A DNA stretch of 31,667 nucleotides from Phaeoceros laevis (GCA_049999765.1 JBNGIQ010009444.1:134306-165972), one strand, 5' to 3'; shown: positions 20,617 to 31,429, counted from the first letter of the stretch. Notes: a model not told the origin generated them from the sequence alone. Numbers and translations are program-made.

Positions 20617-20818
20617 ATGGCCGCGTACACGACTCAATCTGAGGACCCTGTCCGTTGTGCCCTACGATCTGAAAGAGCTGAAGAGCTAATAGAGCTGAAG
20701 AGCGTCCACTCTCGGAGACCTTACACAAGAGCAATGAATGGGGAAGACCTAGCAGTAATTCTTAACGCTCCTGCTGAGTTCTTTGACTTTCCGGAGGAAG
20801 AGGGAGATGAAGATCAAG
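20617..20818 (+). pseudogene. Possible first exon of the Harbinger relic
   Basis: An open frame starts at an ATG with a favourable context (AAAATGG) and encodes an acidic segment ending EEEGDEDQ, followed by GTAGTG at 20819. A CTCTTACAG acceptor precedes 20880, but splicing there leads quickly to a stop, so the connection to the transposase frame is not established. I do not recognise the protein. It could be the N-terminal part of the transposase, the second Harbinger-encoded protein, or chance. Confidence 0.3.
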
Positions 20819-20846
20819 GTAGTGTTTTGTATGGGGAAATGACAAG

Positions 20847-21426
20847 TTGGAGGATGAAGACACCGCCTTTCTCTTACAGATGAGTTTTCTAATCATGAAT
20901 GCTGCATTTACATCAACTGTAGCTATAGACATGGAATTAGGTGACACTGGAGGCTCGTATGTGAAACCTAAAAGCACTTTATGCGTGGCAAAATTTCTAG
21001 TAGAGGTATTTGATGGCAGTGCATGGCAAAAAATATACGTATCATTGGAGGAAATTTTATGGAATTATGCAGCATATGGGCCCTGCCATCGAGAAGGGCA
21101 CAAACTACAGACGAGTCATTCATGTGAAAATTCGAGTTGTTGCATCATTGTACAAACTAACAAGAGAGGTGGACTTTCAAGATGTGTCGCAAATGTTTGG
21201 TTTGGACAAAGTCTTAAGGGAGGTTGTTTTGGTGGTAAACACCATCATGCTGCCACATTATTTGAAGTGGCATGAAGTGCCCGATAAAGGTTTCCAAGTC
21301 CAGGGGATTCTGAAGAATCTGAACTGCCAAGGGGCAATAGATTGTTGTAAACTTATGATTGAGAAGCCTCATGGGGTGTGGGCACAGGTGTGTGCTAGGA
21401 GGGGCGGGCCATGCGGCGGGCTTTGA
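20847..21426 (+). pseudogene. PIF/Harbinger transposase relic, frameshifted and truncated
   Basis: The first part (20847 to about 21035) reads CVAKFLVEVFDGSAWQKIY. The match then moves to the neighbouring frame with FYGIMQHMGPAIEKGTNYRR, VKIRVVASLYKLTREVDFQD, VSQMFGL and MLPHYLKW, ending NCQGAIDCCKLMIEKPHG. This order (W..F, lower helix, 'pro-val-arg-val-a-l-y-r-l-a', 'v-s-..-f-g-l', then 'g-a-i-D') is that of HARBI1/ALP1-like DDE transposases (DDE_Tnp_4). The first catalytic aspartate is present in GAID. The other two acidic residues are missing, because the similarity stops at about 21375. The frame shift near 21025-21050 confirms it is dead. It lies about 2.5 kb from two MITEs whose ends and TAA duplications are Harbinger-like. 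Confidence 0.7.
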
Positions 21427-21503
21427 CCGGCCCATTTAAAAAATGGAGTTGACCGGCCCCATTTGCCCCTGCCTTGGCAGCAATGGCCCCTGTTCATTCT
21501 AGG

Positions 21504-21525
21504 GCTCGGGCTTACAATCCCGAGC
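21504..21525. repeat. Short hairpin
   Basis: GCTCGGG (21504-21510) and CCCGAGC (21519-21525) enclose an 8-base loop and are followed by GTTCACAAC. The GTTCACA word also occurs at the ends of the second MITE and at 20250. It may be part of the Harbinger relic's right side, but no matching terminal repeat was found. Confidence 0.45.
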
Positions 21526-22566
21526 GTTCACAACTTATCCCTATCGGGAAATGCGCAGCACCGTTCACGATAGCCACGTAGCATGCCAAGCACACACACA
21601 AATCATATCTTATCATGCTCGTAGCCCTGACGTTGTGGCCACGAAAAAGCATGAAGCTAGGTTCACAACGCCCAGACTTCAGACATTACGCCTAGCCTGC
21701 AATCCGGGGAGCGCAAAACAGAGGGCTCCCAAAACCAGCCTCAGTGCCTTGTGTTGTGCAAGCTTTTCACAAATGAAGCTAGTCGTGATAATGCAACACT
21801 ACCTGATTAATGAATGTATCTGCTATTATGCCAAATCTGGTGAGAGACTGCCTAAGTGCCTGAATCAAGCCAGCAAAAACTTCTCCAAGTAATTTCTTTA
21901 TGCAGTTTTCAGATATGCATGTTGGACACACTTTTGCATGTTCCATTTGCATAGCAATGTCTGTAATGATCCACCTCTACTGCTGGCCTGGCTTGGCTAC
22001 CTGCCTCGCCAGTTCCTCACAGATTTCTGCCTTTCAGCCACAGTGCTTTTTCTTTCCTGCCTGCTTCAGAGATACCTTCAATTTTGGTTGCTTCTTAGCC
22101 AATCTCTTCCAGATTGCTGGGAGCTCTGAGCAGCATGGCTTGATCTGGTGCTATATGCTTGGCTAAGAATTGCAAGCGACCAATTTCAAACGCTGACATC
22201 TCCATTAGCTTAGCCTGGCAACGAGTCTATCGACTACCAACTCGGGACGCTCAGAACACGTATGCCACTGCCCAAGTCCTCCACCACACGGAGCCCCGCA
22301 AAGAATCCAATTACCTGGCCCTAGTGCCAGGCAATGAGAGCGTCAGAAATTTGACATGCTGCAGATTTTTGGAGCTTCACACACTGCCTACAAATAATGG
22401 CAACAGACGAGTTCTGCTATCTTAAAAGCTCTAACAGGAGGAGGCTTGGACCAATGTCAGCTATACAACAGGGCTTGCAACAATACAACTATGCTATATA
22501 CTTCGCTTCATGCTCTTTTCAAAAGCTTTGACACGCCGTCGCAACATGCCATTGCTACAAGGTGAC
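21526..22566. other. Intergenic DNA, no gene seen
   Basis: Only short frames with unremarkable composition. No known domain, tRNA-like structure or strong repeat was recognised. Confidence 0.4.
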
Positions 22567-22662
22567 ACACAGAGGCTACATGCCCTTGACACAAAGAGGC
22601 TACATGCCCCTGATAGGAAGAGGTTGCATGCCATTCCTACAAAGAGGCTACATGCCACGACC
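22567..22662. repeat. Tandem repeat, 24-bp unit, four copies
   Basis: Four 24-base units (22567, 22591, 22615, 22639) share AGAGGCTACATGCC, with one variant reading GTTGCATGCC. As the unit is a multiple of three, one frame reads a repeated RGYMP peptide, but the frame is short and has no other protein-like part. A related GTGGCTACATGCCC word occurs near 25932. Confidence 0.85.
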
Positions 22663-24139
22663 CGTTAGACACCAATTCAAAAGAAAATGTGTATCCTCGG
22701 CCACATGTTTCTCTTCAGTGTATGACTCAGAAGCAACCCACAAGTGTTCTGAATACAACCCTGGGGCCGCTCAAACTATCACTCTTCAAGCATAGCTATC
22801 CATGTAGTATGCACCATGGGTCGTCAGGCAGCCAAACGCAATCCAACATGTCCATCTTACAAGACAGGCCTCAACTAGTTAAACCATTCCCTTCGATCAA
22901 AGCCACGAATGATACCCAACAACCTCTTGCGCCCTTGCCCAACATTCCAGCTTGACAGCGTCAGATGTATTTTCCTGGTATAGTTATGCCCGGTACAGTA
23001 GTCCCGTCACTGCATTGTCCTCAACACCTGCTAGCAGGCTTGTAGCATTGTCCCCGTGACCGGCGTAACTAGCCATGAGCAGCCCAGGATACCACATCAG
23101 GTTGTAGTACTCTATCATATACAGATTGAGCATCTGCCATGCTCCCAAATCTTCCGTCACTGTGAATGAGAGAGCTTACTAGCACACTAGTGAGATGCTA
23201 AAGTTCTACTGGAGACAGGACTATATGACTCCCGATCCTAACAGCTGCGTACATAGAGGGCACAAAAACTCTGATATCATCCAGAACCTGGCCATTCAAT
23301 TGCGATTCTGTATTTGCCAGCCTTTCTGAAATATCCTATGCTCGTAAACAAAACATTCAACGCTCGGAATCAATCTACGAAACCGGCTCACGCCCTAACA
23401 AAGCAAAGTACCCGCATTCAAAGCCAATAACCCCATCCAGACTGCTACCATACTATGTAGCCAGGTCATCACGAACACAAGACTCAGAACAAAAAACACC
23501 CGTCTGTCTCACTTATCAGCATACTATTCGGATGCCTCACACATCATCCTAGTCCATTTATGGAATATCTACGCACATCTTCAATTATTTAATACCACTT
23601 CTCATAGCTTACCACGATACTCCATGCCTGCTAGTCGCCCTTGTTCCCTACAATGGTTCCCTTAGTAATCAGCTCCGGACCTACCAGTTTATACCATCCC
23701 ATCCTTGCACAAACTAAAGCAATTGGCATACCTGTGTCTTCAAAATGCCAATGACCGCACAAACCACGACGATTTCAGAGACCATTACAAATGAAACAAA
23801 AGTAATGATCACATCCACAATAAATCCCACAAGCTTACCAATGCAACCTTGGATGACCAGGCATGACTCTCAGGAGCAGAACAGTAGCAGCCCATGCCAT
23901 GACTTTGGTGACCTTGCTGTCAAAACCTGGCGCACAACTTCTAGCTATATGCCACGACACCTTCTATATGCCACCAGAGCTTGCACACACCTTCAGAAAG
24001 GCACACAAAGAAACATGGTCAGCCCAAATGTGGCCCGATATAAAAACCTGACGTACATCTCCTAGTAGTAGTAGTAGTGGGTGAATCACACCTTAGAGAG
24101 TCCACAGGCGAATCAGGTGTGCTACCTTTTGGTAGGGAG
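22663..24139. other. Intergenic DNA, no gene seen
   Basis: Low G+C sequence with frequent stops on both strands. A short (TAG) run lies near 24063-24077. I see no recognisable protein or RNA gene. Confidence 0.4.
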
Positions 24140-24385
24140 TGTCAATGAGGGAAGCTCATTGATAGTAGGCAGCCGTGTCGGTGGTGAGAGATAAATCAAT
24201 GGAAGATAAAAAATTGAGCAAGATAAAAAATTAGGTCATAGGGTCGCAGAATCTGTGATAAAAAATTGGGCCCAAGCAAACAGTGGCCATATTGCCACCC
24301 GAGAGCTGGTTCATTAGCAGTGTCCCTTACTGATGAATAAATATGTAACTTGTAACAGATAATAGCTCTGGTGATCCTCTTAACA
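24140..24385 (+). mobile_element. Possible solo LTR, 246 bp
   Basis: The segment starts TGTCAATGAGGG and ends CCTCTTAACA, so it has TG...CA ends. It contains three GATAAAAAATT words (24204-24260 region) and an AATAAA signal at about 24337 followed by a TGTAACTTGTAACAG run. The downstream CGGTCCCATGAG only loosely resembles the Met-tRNA primer-binding site usual after copia LTRs. No second LTR and no gag or pol frame is present. A solo or decayed copia-type LTR is the best guess; the boundaries are tentative. Confidence 0.3.
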
Positions 24386-25046
24386 CGGTCCCATGAGGGT
24401 CCCCTAAGCTAGCGGCTTCTCTCTCCTGTTCTGGCTATGGCTGGTCATGGCTTCTAGGGTTTGCCGCGCCGCTTTCCAGTTTTGGGTGCCTTCCTGACGT
24501 CTTATTGACCTGCAACCTCTTGCATTGAACTTGCCATGCCGAGACCATCCTAGGCAACCCACCTTTTCCGTTTTTCTTGATAATCACGGCAAGATTTTTT
24601 CATTTTTTCTCTGTTTTTTGTGTTCCAGACTCCGTTTTCGTACTCCAGACTTGCGCAATCAGCTCGCCTGCACTCGCCACACCCAGACCGTCCAGGACAT
24701 TGATGTTTTTGATGTTTTCCTCGTGCTCATTGTTGTCTCCCAGTTGTGGCCTTCAGCCGCTCCTTGTTCTGTTTTTGCTCAATCCAGGGCAAGGGGGGGC
24801 CCTCTATGGGGCCGTCTAACCTCCTCAAATGAACATCACATCTCCGTTCTGACTCTTCTGCCCTTAATTCACAGTTCCTACTTATGCCTCCTCTTCTCTA
24901 CCTTTGTCCCCACCACAATTGGAACACATCCGGCTCATATTAAGCTTCCGGAGGGCTGCACAACTTCCAGTGGGCATACAATTTAAGCGGGCGGACAACT
25001 TCCAATGGGCGCACAATTTACAACACAATGAGCGGACAAACTGCAG
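24386..25046. other. Intergenic DNA with a short direct repeat
   Basis: No convincing gene. The 24787-24830 segment (GGGCAAGGGGGG ... AACCTCCTCAAAT) recurs at 26455. Near 24961-25010 a unit with ACAACTTCCA and TGGGC is duplicated just before the kinase fragment. Confidence 0.45.
24787..24830. repeat. Direct repeat, copy 1
   Basis: This copy begins GGGCAAGGGGGG and ends AACCTCCTCAAAT; the second copy lies at 26455-26500. The two share their ends and a CCTCTAT centre, with several differences between them. They enclose 1.6 kb that includes the kinase fragment and could be the ends or internal landmarks of one repeat family. Confidence 0.6.
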
Positions 25047-25073
25047 TTGAGGGACCGCAATGAAAAATTCCAC

Positions 25074-25363
25074 ATGGACGGGGTGATCAACGATCTGGTA
25101 CTGCTGTCCTGCGTCGGGATGTGGCTTGTGCTGGTGCACGGCGGCGGGCCAGAGATCAATTACGAGCTTAACAGGCTCGGCATTGAGCAACATTTTAAGG
25201 ACGGGCAGCGGGTTACCGACGCTCCCACCTTGCAGGTTGTGGACGGGATGCAGGTAGACAAGCTGAAAAATTCGCTGGTTTCTCTCATCAATCAGTTGGA
25301 GGAGCTGCCAGAGGCATGAGTAGGAAGGGCAGCATGCATATGCGTCCTAGTCCCAAGCCTGCC
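25074..25363 (+). pseudogene. NAGK: Acetylglutamate kinase fragment, frameshifted
   Basis: The translated segment VINDLVLLSCVG, LVLVHGGGPEIN, LNRLGIEQHFKDGQRVTDAP and SLVSLINQ is clearly N-acetyl-L-glutamate kinase, the second enzyme of arginine synthesis, plastidial in plants. HGGGPEI is the acetylglutamate-binding loop. After SLINQ (25295) the match continues in another frame as GGAARGMSRKG and MRPSP, which fits the 'a-G-G-x-A-V-G-l-x-G-K-D-G ... a-R-P-S-P' of the family, so one base has been lost near 25296. The N-terminal third (with the first glycine loop and catalytic lysine) and the whole C-terminal half are absent, and the conserved 'E-M-V-L-V-G-K' region is altered to VDGMQVDK. The fragment is richer in G+C than its surroundings. 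It is a dead copy, either captured by a transposon or left by duplication. Confidence 0.85.
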
Positions 25364-26454
25364 GTACATCTTCCGGTTCACCACATGTTGCATACATGTC
25401 ACCCAGGCAATGGCCCAACTTTATGTAATCCCCCAATCCTCTTCTGGAGTTCTATGGATAGAACTGCAGACCTACTCAAATGTATCAGTACTTGCCCACG
25501 TTTCCACAAAGCAAGCGAAGTAACATCGTTATCCACAATAAGGCATGCCTCCTCCATCTGTCCACATACAACAAGAGCCTCTTGGATCAGTCCCTGACAT
25601 GCATACTTAGCGATCACCATTATTCATATCACCACATCATTTGGGGTCGTGATGTCAGAAACCAGGCATGTACCTTCCAGCTCAGCACATAGTGCGTATA
25701 TATTCACCAGGCAGATACTCACCATCGCATCATATTCCTCCTTCACCATGCGGCTAGCTGTCTCTCAGTCCTCTCACTGTAGTTATTCATGCAGTCCAGG
25801 CTTGCGCAGGCCTAACAGGACACCTAGGTTCGCAGCAGCAGCACTTACCAAGTCCACATCACACATTTTCGCCCTCCAAAAATAAAAGCAACTCATTCAC
25901 CAGGGCACTCTATCTATAAATACATCCTAAGTGGCTACATGCCCTTCGCGCACCAGACCACATCTGTAATCTCATGTCTCAACACGCGACATTACGCCTC
26001 TGCTCACTGCAATATAAACCCGGCCTTTGCCCTATACATCCCTGTTACCCCACAAATACACTTGTCTCGGACCATACGTCAACCTACATTATTAGCCCTA
26101 GATCAATCGTAACAAATTCATACCCAAAACGTCACACTTATACTTACTTTTGACAGCGCTTCACATCTAACCACCATCACATATTCTTTCGGATATAATA
26201 TAGTCTAACATATTTGTTATTGTAAAAGGAACATAATAGTACAAATGTTTGAGTTCTGAATACTTCAATAAGACAATGATAAAGTTTAATTCGGTGAGGG
26301 CATCGCAAGCCAACCATAGCGAAGCCATCCTATCACTTTAGAGAAAGATGGTGGCTACCCTAGTTCAACCGGAGCTGAGCACAATGGGAGATCGGTGGCA
26401 TGCAATCTCGAAATAAACTTTCATGTACCCGTTAGCCACCGGGTGCCCGCTTAT
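25364..26454. other. Intergenic DNA, no gene seen
   Basis: Short frames only, C/T- and A-rich. Beyond about 25370 no kinase similarity remains. Words such as CTACATGCCCTTC echo the 22567 repeat family. Confidence 0.4.
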
Positions 26455-26500
26455 GGGCAAGGGGGGGATCCTCTATAGAATCGTGTCAACCTCCTCAAAT
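26455..26500. repeat. Direct repeat, copy 2
   Basis: This is the partner of 24787-24830. It begins GGGCAAGGGGGG, continues ATCCTCTATAGA and ends CAACCTCCTCAAAT. The G-run followed by ATCCTC could be a polypurine tract or transposon end, but neither can be shown. Confidence 0.6.
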
Positions 26501-27204
26501 ATGCACACACATGCTGCGTTTGCAGTATGTATGTGTGAAATTCTTTCTAAGGTGCATTACTTGTGATGACACTTGAAATTTTGAATTTACAGGTACTGAA
26601 AGTAGGCAACATTGACATAATGTTGGCAGTAACATGGCTGATACACACATGTCATTTATGTACGTGCCAAAGCTTAACAGCAAGCCATGACTTGGCTGCA
26701 CTCGGTTTTTTCGAGGGCAAAGACGTGGCAGCAAAAGGCTTACACATCGACGCCAAGACTTGGCAATGAAGACATTAATGATGGCATCAAAATGGATGGC
26801 ATGCGGTCTTTGCGCCAGTACACAGCTGGGCTGTAAACATTGGTTACAGCACTGCAAACGAGGCAATAATTCTGGATCGGCAGCTTCCCGGTAACCAATA
26901 CCCAACTTCTCATTTAACTAGAGTACCCGTAGTAACCAAGAGAAACCCGTTTTTTAGGGTTTTCTTCTCCCGCCTCCCATTTTTTGCCTCCTCTCTCCAG
27001 CCAGAATGTCTCCGCACTTTCTCAACTGCACATGTTCTGTCCCCCTCCCGTTTTGACAAGGCACTGCCACTAGAATACAGGCATGTTGCCTCATGCCTGC
27101 TGTACCTCTATCACACCGATGCCGACCCTTCTGCTGCTTCCAAGTTTTGAGCAGCACTGGTGCTGTTCATTAGACACGGTGACAGATTTTTCTCAAGAGT
27201 TTTC
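26501..27204. other. Intergenic DNA, no gene seen
   Basis: Frames on both strands are short, and none resembles a known protein. Pyrimidine-rich runs occur near 26945-27060. Confidence 0.4.
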
Positions 27205-27447
27205 GCAGGAGCTGCCCGTGGATTAGTGGTAGACAAATTACCAGTGCCTGCTGCACCACTGTCACACCATTGCCCACCCTTCTACTGCCGACCCTTCCAC
27301 TGCCGACCTTTCTACTGCAGACCTTCTGCTGCTAGGTTTTTTTCTGAAGCAGCACATGTGCTGTTTGCAGGAGCTGCTCGTGGACTGGTGGTGGGCAAAT
27401 TCCCAGTACTACCTGAATGCTTGCTGCACCAGAAATGGGTCACACCA
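27205..27447. repeat. Diverged direct repeat with 162-bp spacing
   Basis: GCAGGAGCTGCCCGTGGA at 27205 recurs as GCAGGAGCTGCTCGTGGA at 27367. Related sequence follows both (GTGGTAGACAAATT / GTGGTGGGCAAATT, then GCTGCACCA and TCACACCATTGC). This older duplication lies directly upstream of the 122-bp minisatellite and shares its GCTGCT/GTGGACTGG vocabulary. Confidence 0.7.
27280..27324. repeat. Tandem repeat, 15-bp unit, three copies
   Basis: Units at 27280, 27295 and 27310 read TTCTACTGCCGACCC with one to three changes each. They lie within the 162-bp-spaced duplication and are absent from the other copy, so they arose after it. Confidence 0.75.
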
Positions 27448-27952
27448 TTGCATCACTAGTGTTTTTTTATTAAGGGCTGCTGCTGGTGGACTGGAGGATT
27501 GGTGGAGGGTACATCACAAGTGTTTTTTGATTAATGTTGCTGATCTGCCTCCTGTTTCCTGAGTTTTTGAAACATCACAAGTGTCTTTTGATCAAGGGCT
27601 GCTGCTGGTGGACTGGAGGATTGATGGAGGGTACATCACAAGTGTTTTTTTATTAAGGCTGCTGATCTGCCTCTTGTTTCCTGAGTTTTTGGAACATCAC
27701 AAGTGTTTTTTGATCAAGGGCTGCTGCTGGTGGACTGGAGAATTGGTGGAGGGTACATCACAAGTGTTTTTTGATTAAGGCTGCTGATCTACCTCCTGTT
27801 TCATGAGTTTTTGGAACATCACAAGTGTTTTTTGATCAAGGGCTGTTGCTGTGGACTAGAGGATTGGTGGAGGGTACATCACAAGTGTTTTTTTTATTAA
27901 GGGCTGCTGCTGGTGGACAGGAGGATTGGTGGAGGGTACTTACAGCACAAGT
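27448..27952. repeat. Minisatellite with 122-bp higher-order period
   Basis: GGGCTGCTGCTGGTGGACTG starts at 27474, 27596 and 27718, and a slightly changed copy at 27840: exactly 122 bases apart each time. Each 122-base unit is two related halves of about 61 bases. One half has GTGGACTGGAGGATTGGTGG, the other CTGCCTCCTGTTTCCTGAG. Both end ACATCACAAGTGTTTTTTGAT. After 27840 two first-type halves follow each other (next start 27901), breaking the alternation. Short open frames across it are by-products. Confidence 0.95.
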
Positions 27953-30900
27953 TTGTTGATTTGCAAGACATAATGACACAGCAAACTCAGTAGGTGGAGA
28001 TGAAGTCTTGCGTGAGAGCCTTTGTTTTATATTGGATATTTTTTTGAAGGTGCTGCATGAAGTCTGCTTAGTCCTTAGTCCTTCAAGCTTGTACAGTCTA
28101 AAAAATCTTGCTTGCTGAATGCTATAGAAAATACAATGTAGGTAGGACTAACAAGTGCACACATGTGAAGTTTCTAGTCAGATCGAAAGCTTGCACCTAT
28201 CACGGAGGGGAGGGTTTGCCAAGCGGCTGTCCAGAAACCCTTGCAATGACTGCACTTGGTACTCATGAGGAGTGCATGAGGCCTGGGTCACCACCAGGTG
28301 CCCGATGTGAGAAGGATAAACATGCAAAAATGGGTTGGTAAACCCTGTTTTGCTGTTTTGGGCAAGGACCATGTGTTGGCATGTTTTTTGCCAATGCTCA
28401 ACAAGGGTCTAGCTATGTCCAGTCCACATATTAGGTCTTGTGTGAATTGAATGGCGATTTTGCTTGCACAACATTGGTAGGATACATACCTTTTCTGCAA
28501 GGACATTTTTTGCTAGCTGGATATGCTGTCCAGACCGGACCTTGGCACACATGGCTTTTTTCCAACAGACGTGGCATATGCTAAGACCAGCATCAAACGA
28601 CAGGTTTGAATATACTTGCATAGTTGCAAGCAAAAGCCTGATCAGTAACGCTGTTCATTGACCAGTAATTGCAAAAGAAAGGGCCGCCACAACCATGTTA
28701 TAGTTCAAATGCTGGCATTAGAAGCGTCCTTGACCTGATACATATGATCACCATGTCTTTTCTTTGGTGTAAGGCAAGTCCTTGTCTCAAGGCAAATGCA
28801 CAGCAGTTGTCCCAGTCAGATGGCTTGGTCCACTGTATGTATGTATGTCAAAGCAAACACACACTTTCAGTGTGTAGTATGTCTATATTACCCTTGTGTG
28901 TATATCACAAATTTTTGCTTTGAAAATGTATTGGTGGTACTAGCATCTGATATATTTTTTCAAAAAAAGTTTCCAGAATATGGTATGAAAGGTTTACTGG
29001 CTGTACTTCTTTGCTTCATTTCTTGGCATTAATCTGATGTGACTAGTTGAGTTATTTTGCTAGTCCTTGGCATGATGGCATCAACGGTGTCTTGCCTACT
29101 AAGGCTATAAAAATCGTGCGTCAAATGGACTGTCACACGCAATAACTGCTGATATAATTGTATCAGTCAGACCATGTTGGGCGTCTCGAACCAAAAAAGT
29201 TACATACTTTTTAAAGCCTTGCAGACACAGTCCTGGCGGATGGAATGCCATGCGTTGAAAGGCATTTTCTGCTGTTTCCTGGACCAGCGCACATACCGTG
29301 CCGAACATGCTCAATGGTCGAATTGCCAACAAAAAGGCTTATTGGCAGCTAGACATTCCGTCACAGCGCACAGGTATGCATTATAATCATACGTATGTGT
29401 TGAACAGCAAGCTGTTTCCCGTTGAGACTGCTATGACCTACCTTTGCTGTGTAGAACTACTATGTCCAGCTGGTGAATGAGCATTGCTCAACACCAATAA
29501 TTTGCAGTCCATCCTACAGGCATGCCAAGCAATACGCTTTAGCTGTCCTGCACCAAAAACAAGGAGTTAACACTGCAGCTATGACGTGGTCAGGTTGTGG
29601 ACAATTCTTCTAAAAAGCTATGCAATCAGGCTCTGCAGGTTTGCTATTTTTACAGAGTGACGGCTTGCAGAGATGACGTGGAAGACATGCACATGCCCTA
29701 GCAGCCACCAATAGTCTTGCCACCCTCCTTGAATCCTGATGCACAATATCCCACAGCCAAAATAGTGCAATTCCCTACCTAATGATAGTTTCCCGCTCGT
29801 CTGCATTAAATGCCCTTCTCTTTCCTCACAGCTGCCATCTCGGCCCCTTGCTCCTTATAAGTTGTCTCACCTCCAGCTGCAAGAGAATAATTCCTGGTCT
29901 CGTTTTTGAAGCCTCTCAGCCTTCTGCATTTGTTTCCCTTCAGTCCCGCTGCAGAACTGCCTATGCCCTTGCCTCGGCTGGCTCACACTCTGTGCCTAGT
30001 TTCCAGCTCCTTCTCTTGTAGCCTGGCCTCTAGTTCACTTCCGTCATTTTGCTGTGTTCACTTATTTCCCAGTGCACCCTCTTTGCTGTGACCACCCTTG
30101 TTCACTCACCCACAAGCTCTAATCTTGCTCACTCTCCCCTCTCAAATCCATATCAGCTTCACTTCCACTTATTTTCCTGTTTCTTTACAAACCTTTTTGC
30201 CCATCTCAACAACTATGCTTGGTCCCTCCATCTCTAAATCCTTGCTCAACAAAACTTGGATTAGCCTTTCTTGGCCTGCGGATTTCAGCATTGCTTTCAA
30301 ATTCTCAACCTACATCTTTTCGTAGCAAGACCGCCAGACAGCTGCCAAGGGACACTAAGCGAAGCGGGCACTAGGACTGTAGCCCGGAGAACAATGGCAC
30401 AACAGGTTTTTTGCTTAAGTCTGGTTTCAGCTTTGTAATTTTTTGAGGAAACTATGACTGCATTGTTCTAAGTGAAGGTAGTACTTAGCTGTTGGATTAC
30501 TAACACTTGCTGCACAAGCCATGAAGAGGATGCGGTCTGCCATGGGCCCTCCAGAAACCGCACGATGAACCTTCTTGGCACTGATGAAGGAGAGGGTGAG
30601 GCATAGCTCACCACTATTCTCCTCCGTGGCTTTGTAAACACTTTTGATCCAGCTGTGGTCTGCTGTTGATCAAACCTTTTTTGCAGCTGTAGTACTAATA
30701 GGTACTTGAGTTTTGTGACCTGCCTACAAAACACACGTGGTTGTAAAATCAGTCATACACAAGACATTTTCAGTTACTTGAGTTGGCTACTGAATCATGT
30801 TATCACTTTGCTGCTGAGGAATGATATTCAAAGTACTTATGCCTTGGCCTGAGCAACCTGTGCAGCTGGACTATTCAACAAAACGGAAAGTTGGTGGCGG

Positions 30901-31189
30901 TTCTGCACTTCCAGCACCTGCGTCGTCACTGCTTGTGGACATTGGATCATGATTGAGCCAGGCAGGAGGAAGCCACGCCATGTGGAACACTGCAGGTGGA
31001 TCGAGGCGAGAGCAAGGAGGAGAATTGTAGGAATGAATTGAATAGCGTGAGTGCGTGCCAAGAAGGCACTTTCAGGCGGTGTGCCTGTTCACCATGGACG
31101 GACACATGGCGGTTGGAAATAGTCACGCCTGTATGAAACGTCATCACGTTTCATACCTACTTAATTTCTAAGTACTTACATGAATTATT
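27953..31189. other. Long intergenic stretch, no gene supported
   Basis: I found no protein family, splice-consistent exon series, tRNA or strong repeat. The 29780-30320 part is rich in C and T, which opens several frames of serine- and leucine-rich nonsense on the plus strand. The minus-strand frames at 30468-30734 and 30837-31061 are likewise unrecognised. Confidence 0.45.
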
Positions 31190-31429
31190 CTATTGCCTAT
31201 TTATCTGGCTACTTAAAGATATTAATTAATAACTTAATTAATTAAATGCTTTTCACTACTCCCACTTAGACAGATAATAAAGATAATAGTAAGCCGCGAA
31301 AAACCTACTCATGCCGGTTTGTCGGCCGCTAGGGCTAGGGCTAGGGCTTCCAGCACTTGTCATTCTTCGCACCCCGTCACTGCACTCCGTCTTCACGCTC
31401 CGGCTTTGCAGCCGCCAAGCTCAATTGCG
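31190..31429 (+). promoter_or_regulatory. Probable promoter and leader of the right-edge gene
   Basis: An AT-rich tract at about 31215-31250 (ATTAATTAATAACTTAATTA), two GATAA words (31271-31288) and a C-rich stretch precede the ATG at 31430. Three perfect TAGGGC units lie at 31330-31347. The composition resembles a plant promoter and 5' leader. No single element can be proven. Confidence 0.35.

Noticed and set aside
20246-20734. Minus-strand frame of 162 codons near the transposase relic
   Set aside because: It contains a glutamine run from a CAACAA simple repeat and no recognisable domain; it overlaps the plus-strand candidate exon.
27356-27778. Protein-coding repeat frames across the minisatellite
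   Set aside because: The period of 122 is not a multiple of three, so the frame shifts each unit and stops soon follow; no protein constraint is visible.
27448-27952. CRISPR array
   Set aside because: Repeats are directly adjoining 61/122-base units without unique spacers, in a plant-type nuclear sequence.
29780-30330. Several plus-strand frames rich in serine, leucine and proline
   Set aside because: They overlap in different frames and result from C/T-rich composition, with no domain and no splice pattern.
31330-31347. Interstitial telomere
   Set aside because: Only three TAGGGC units; the plant telomere repeat is TTTAGGG, so this is a short simple repeat in a probable gene leader.
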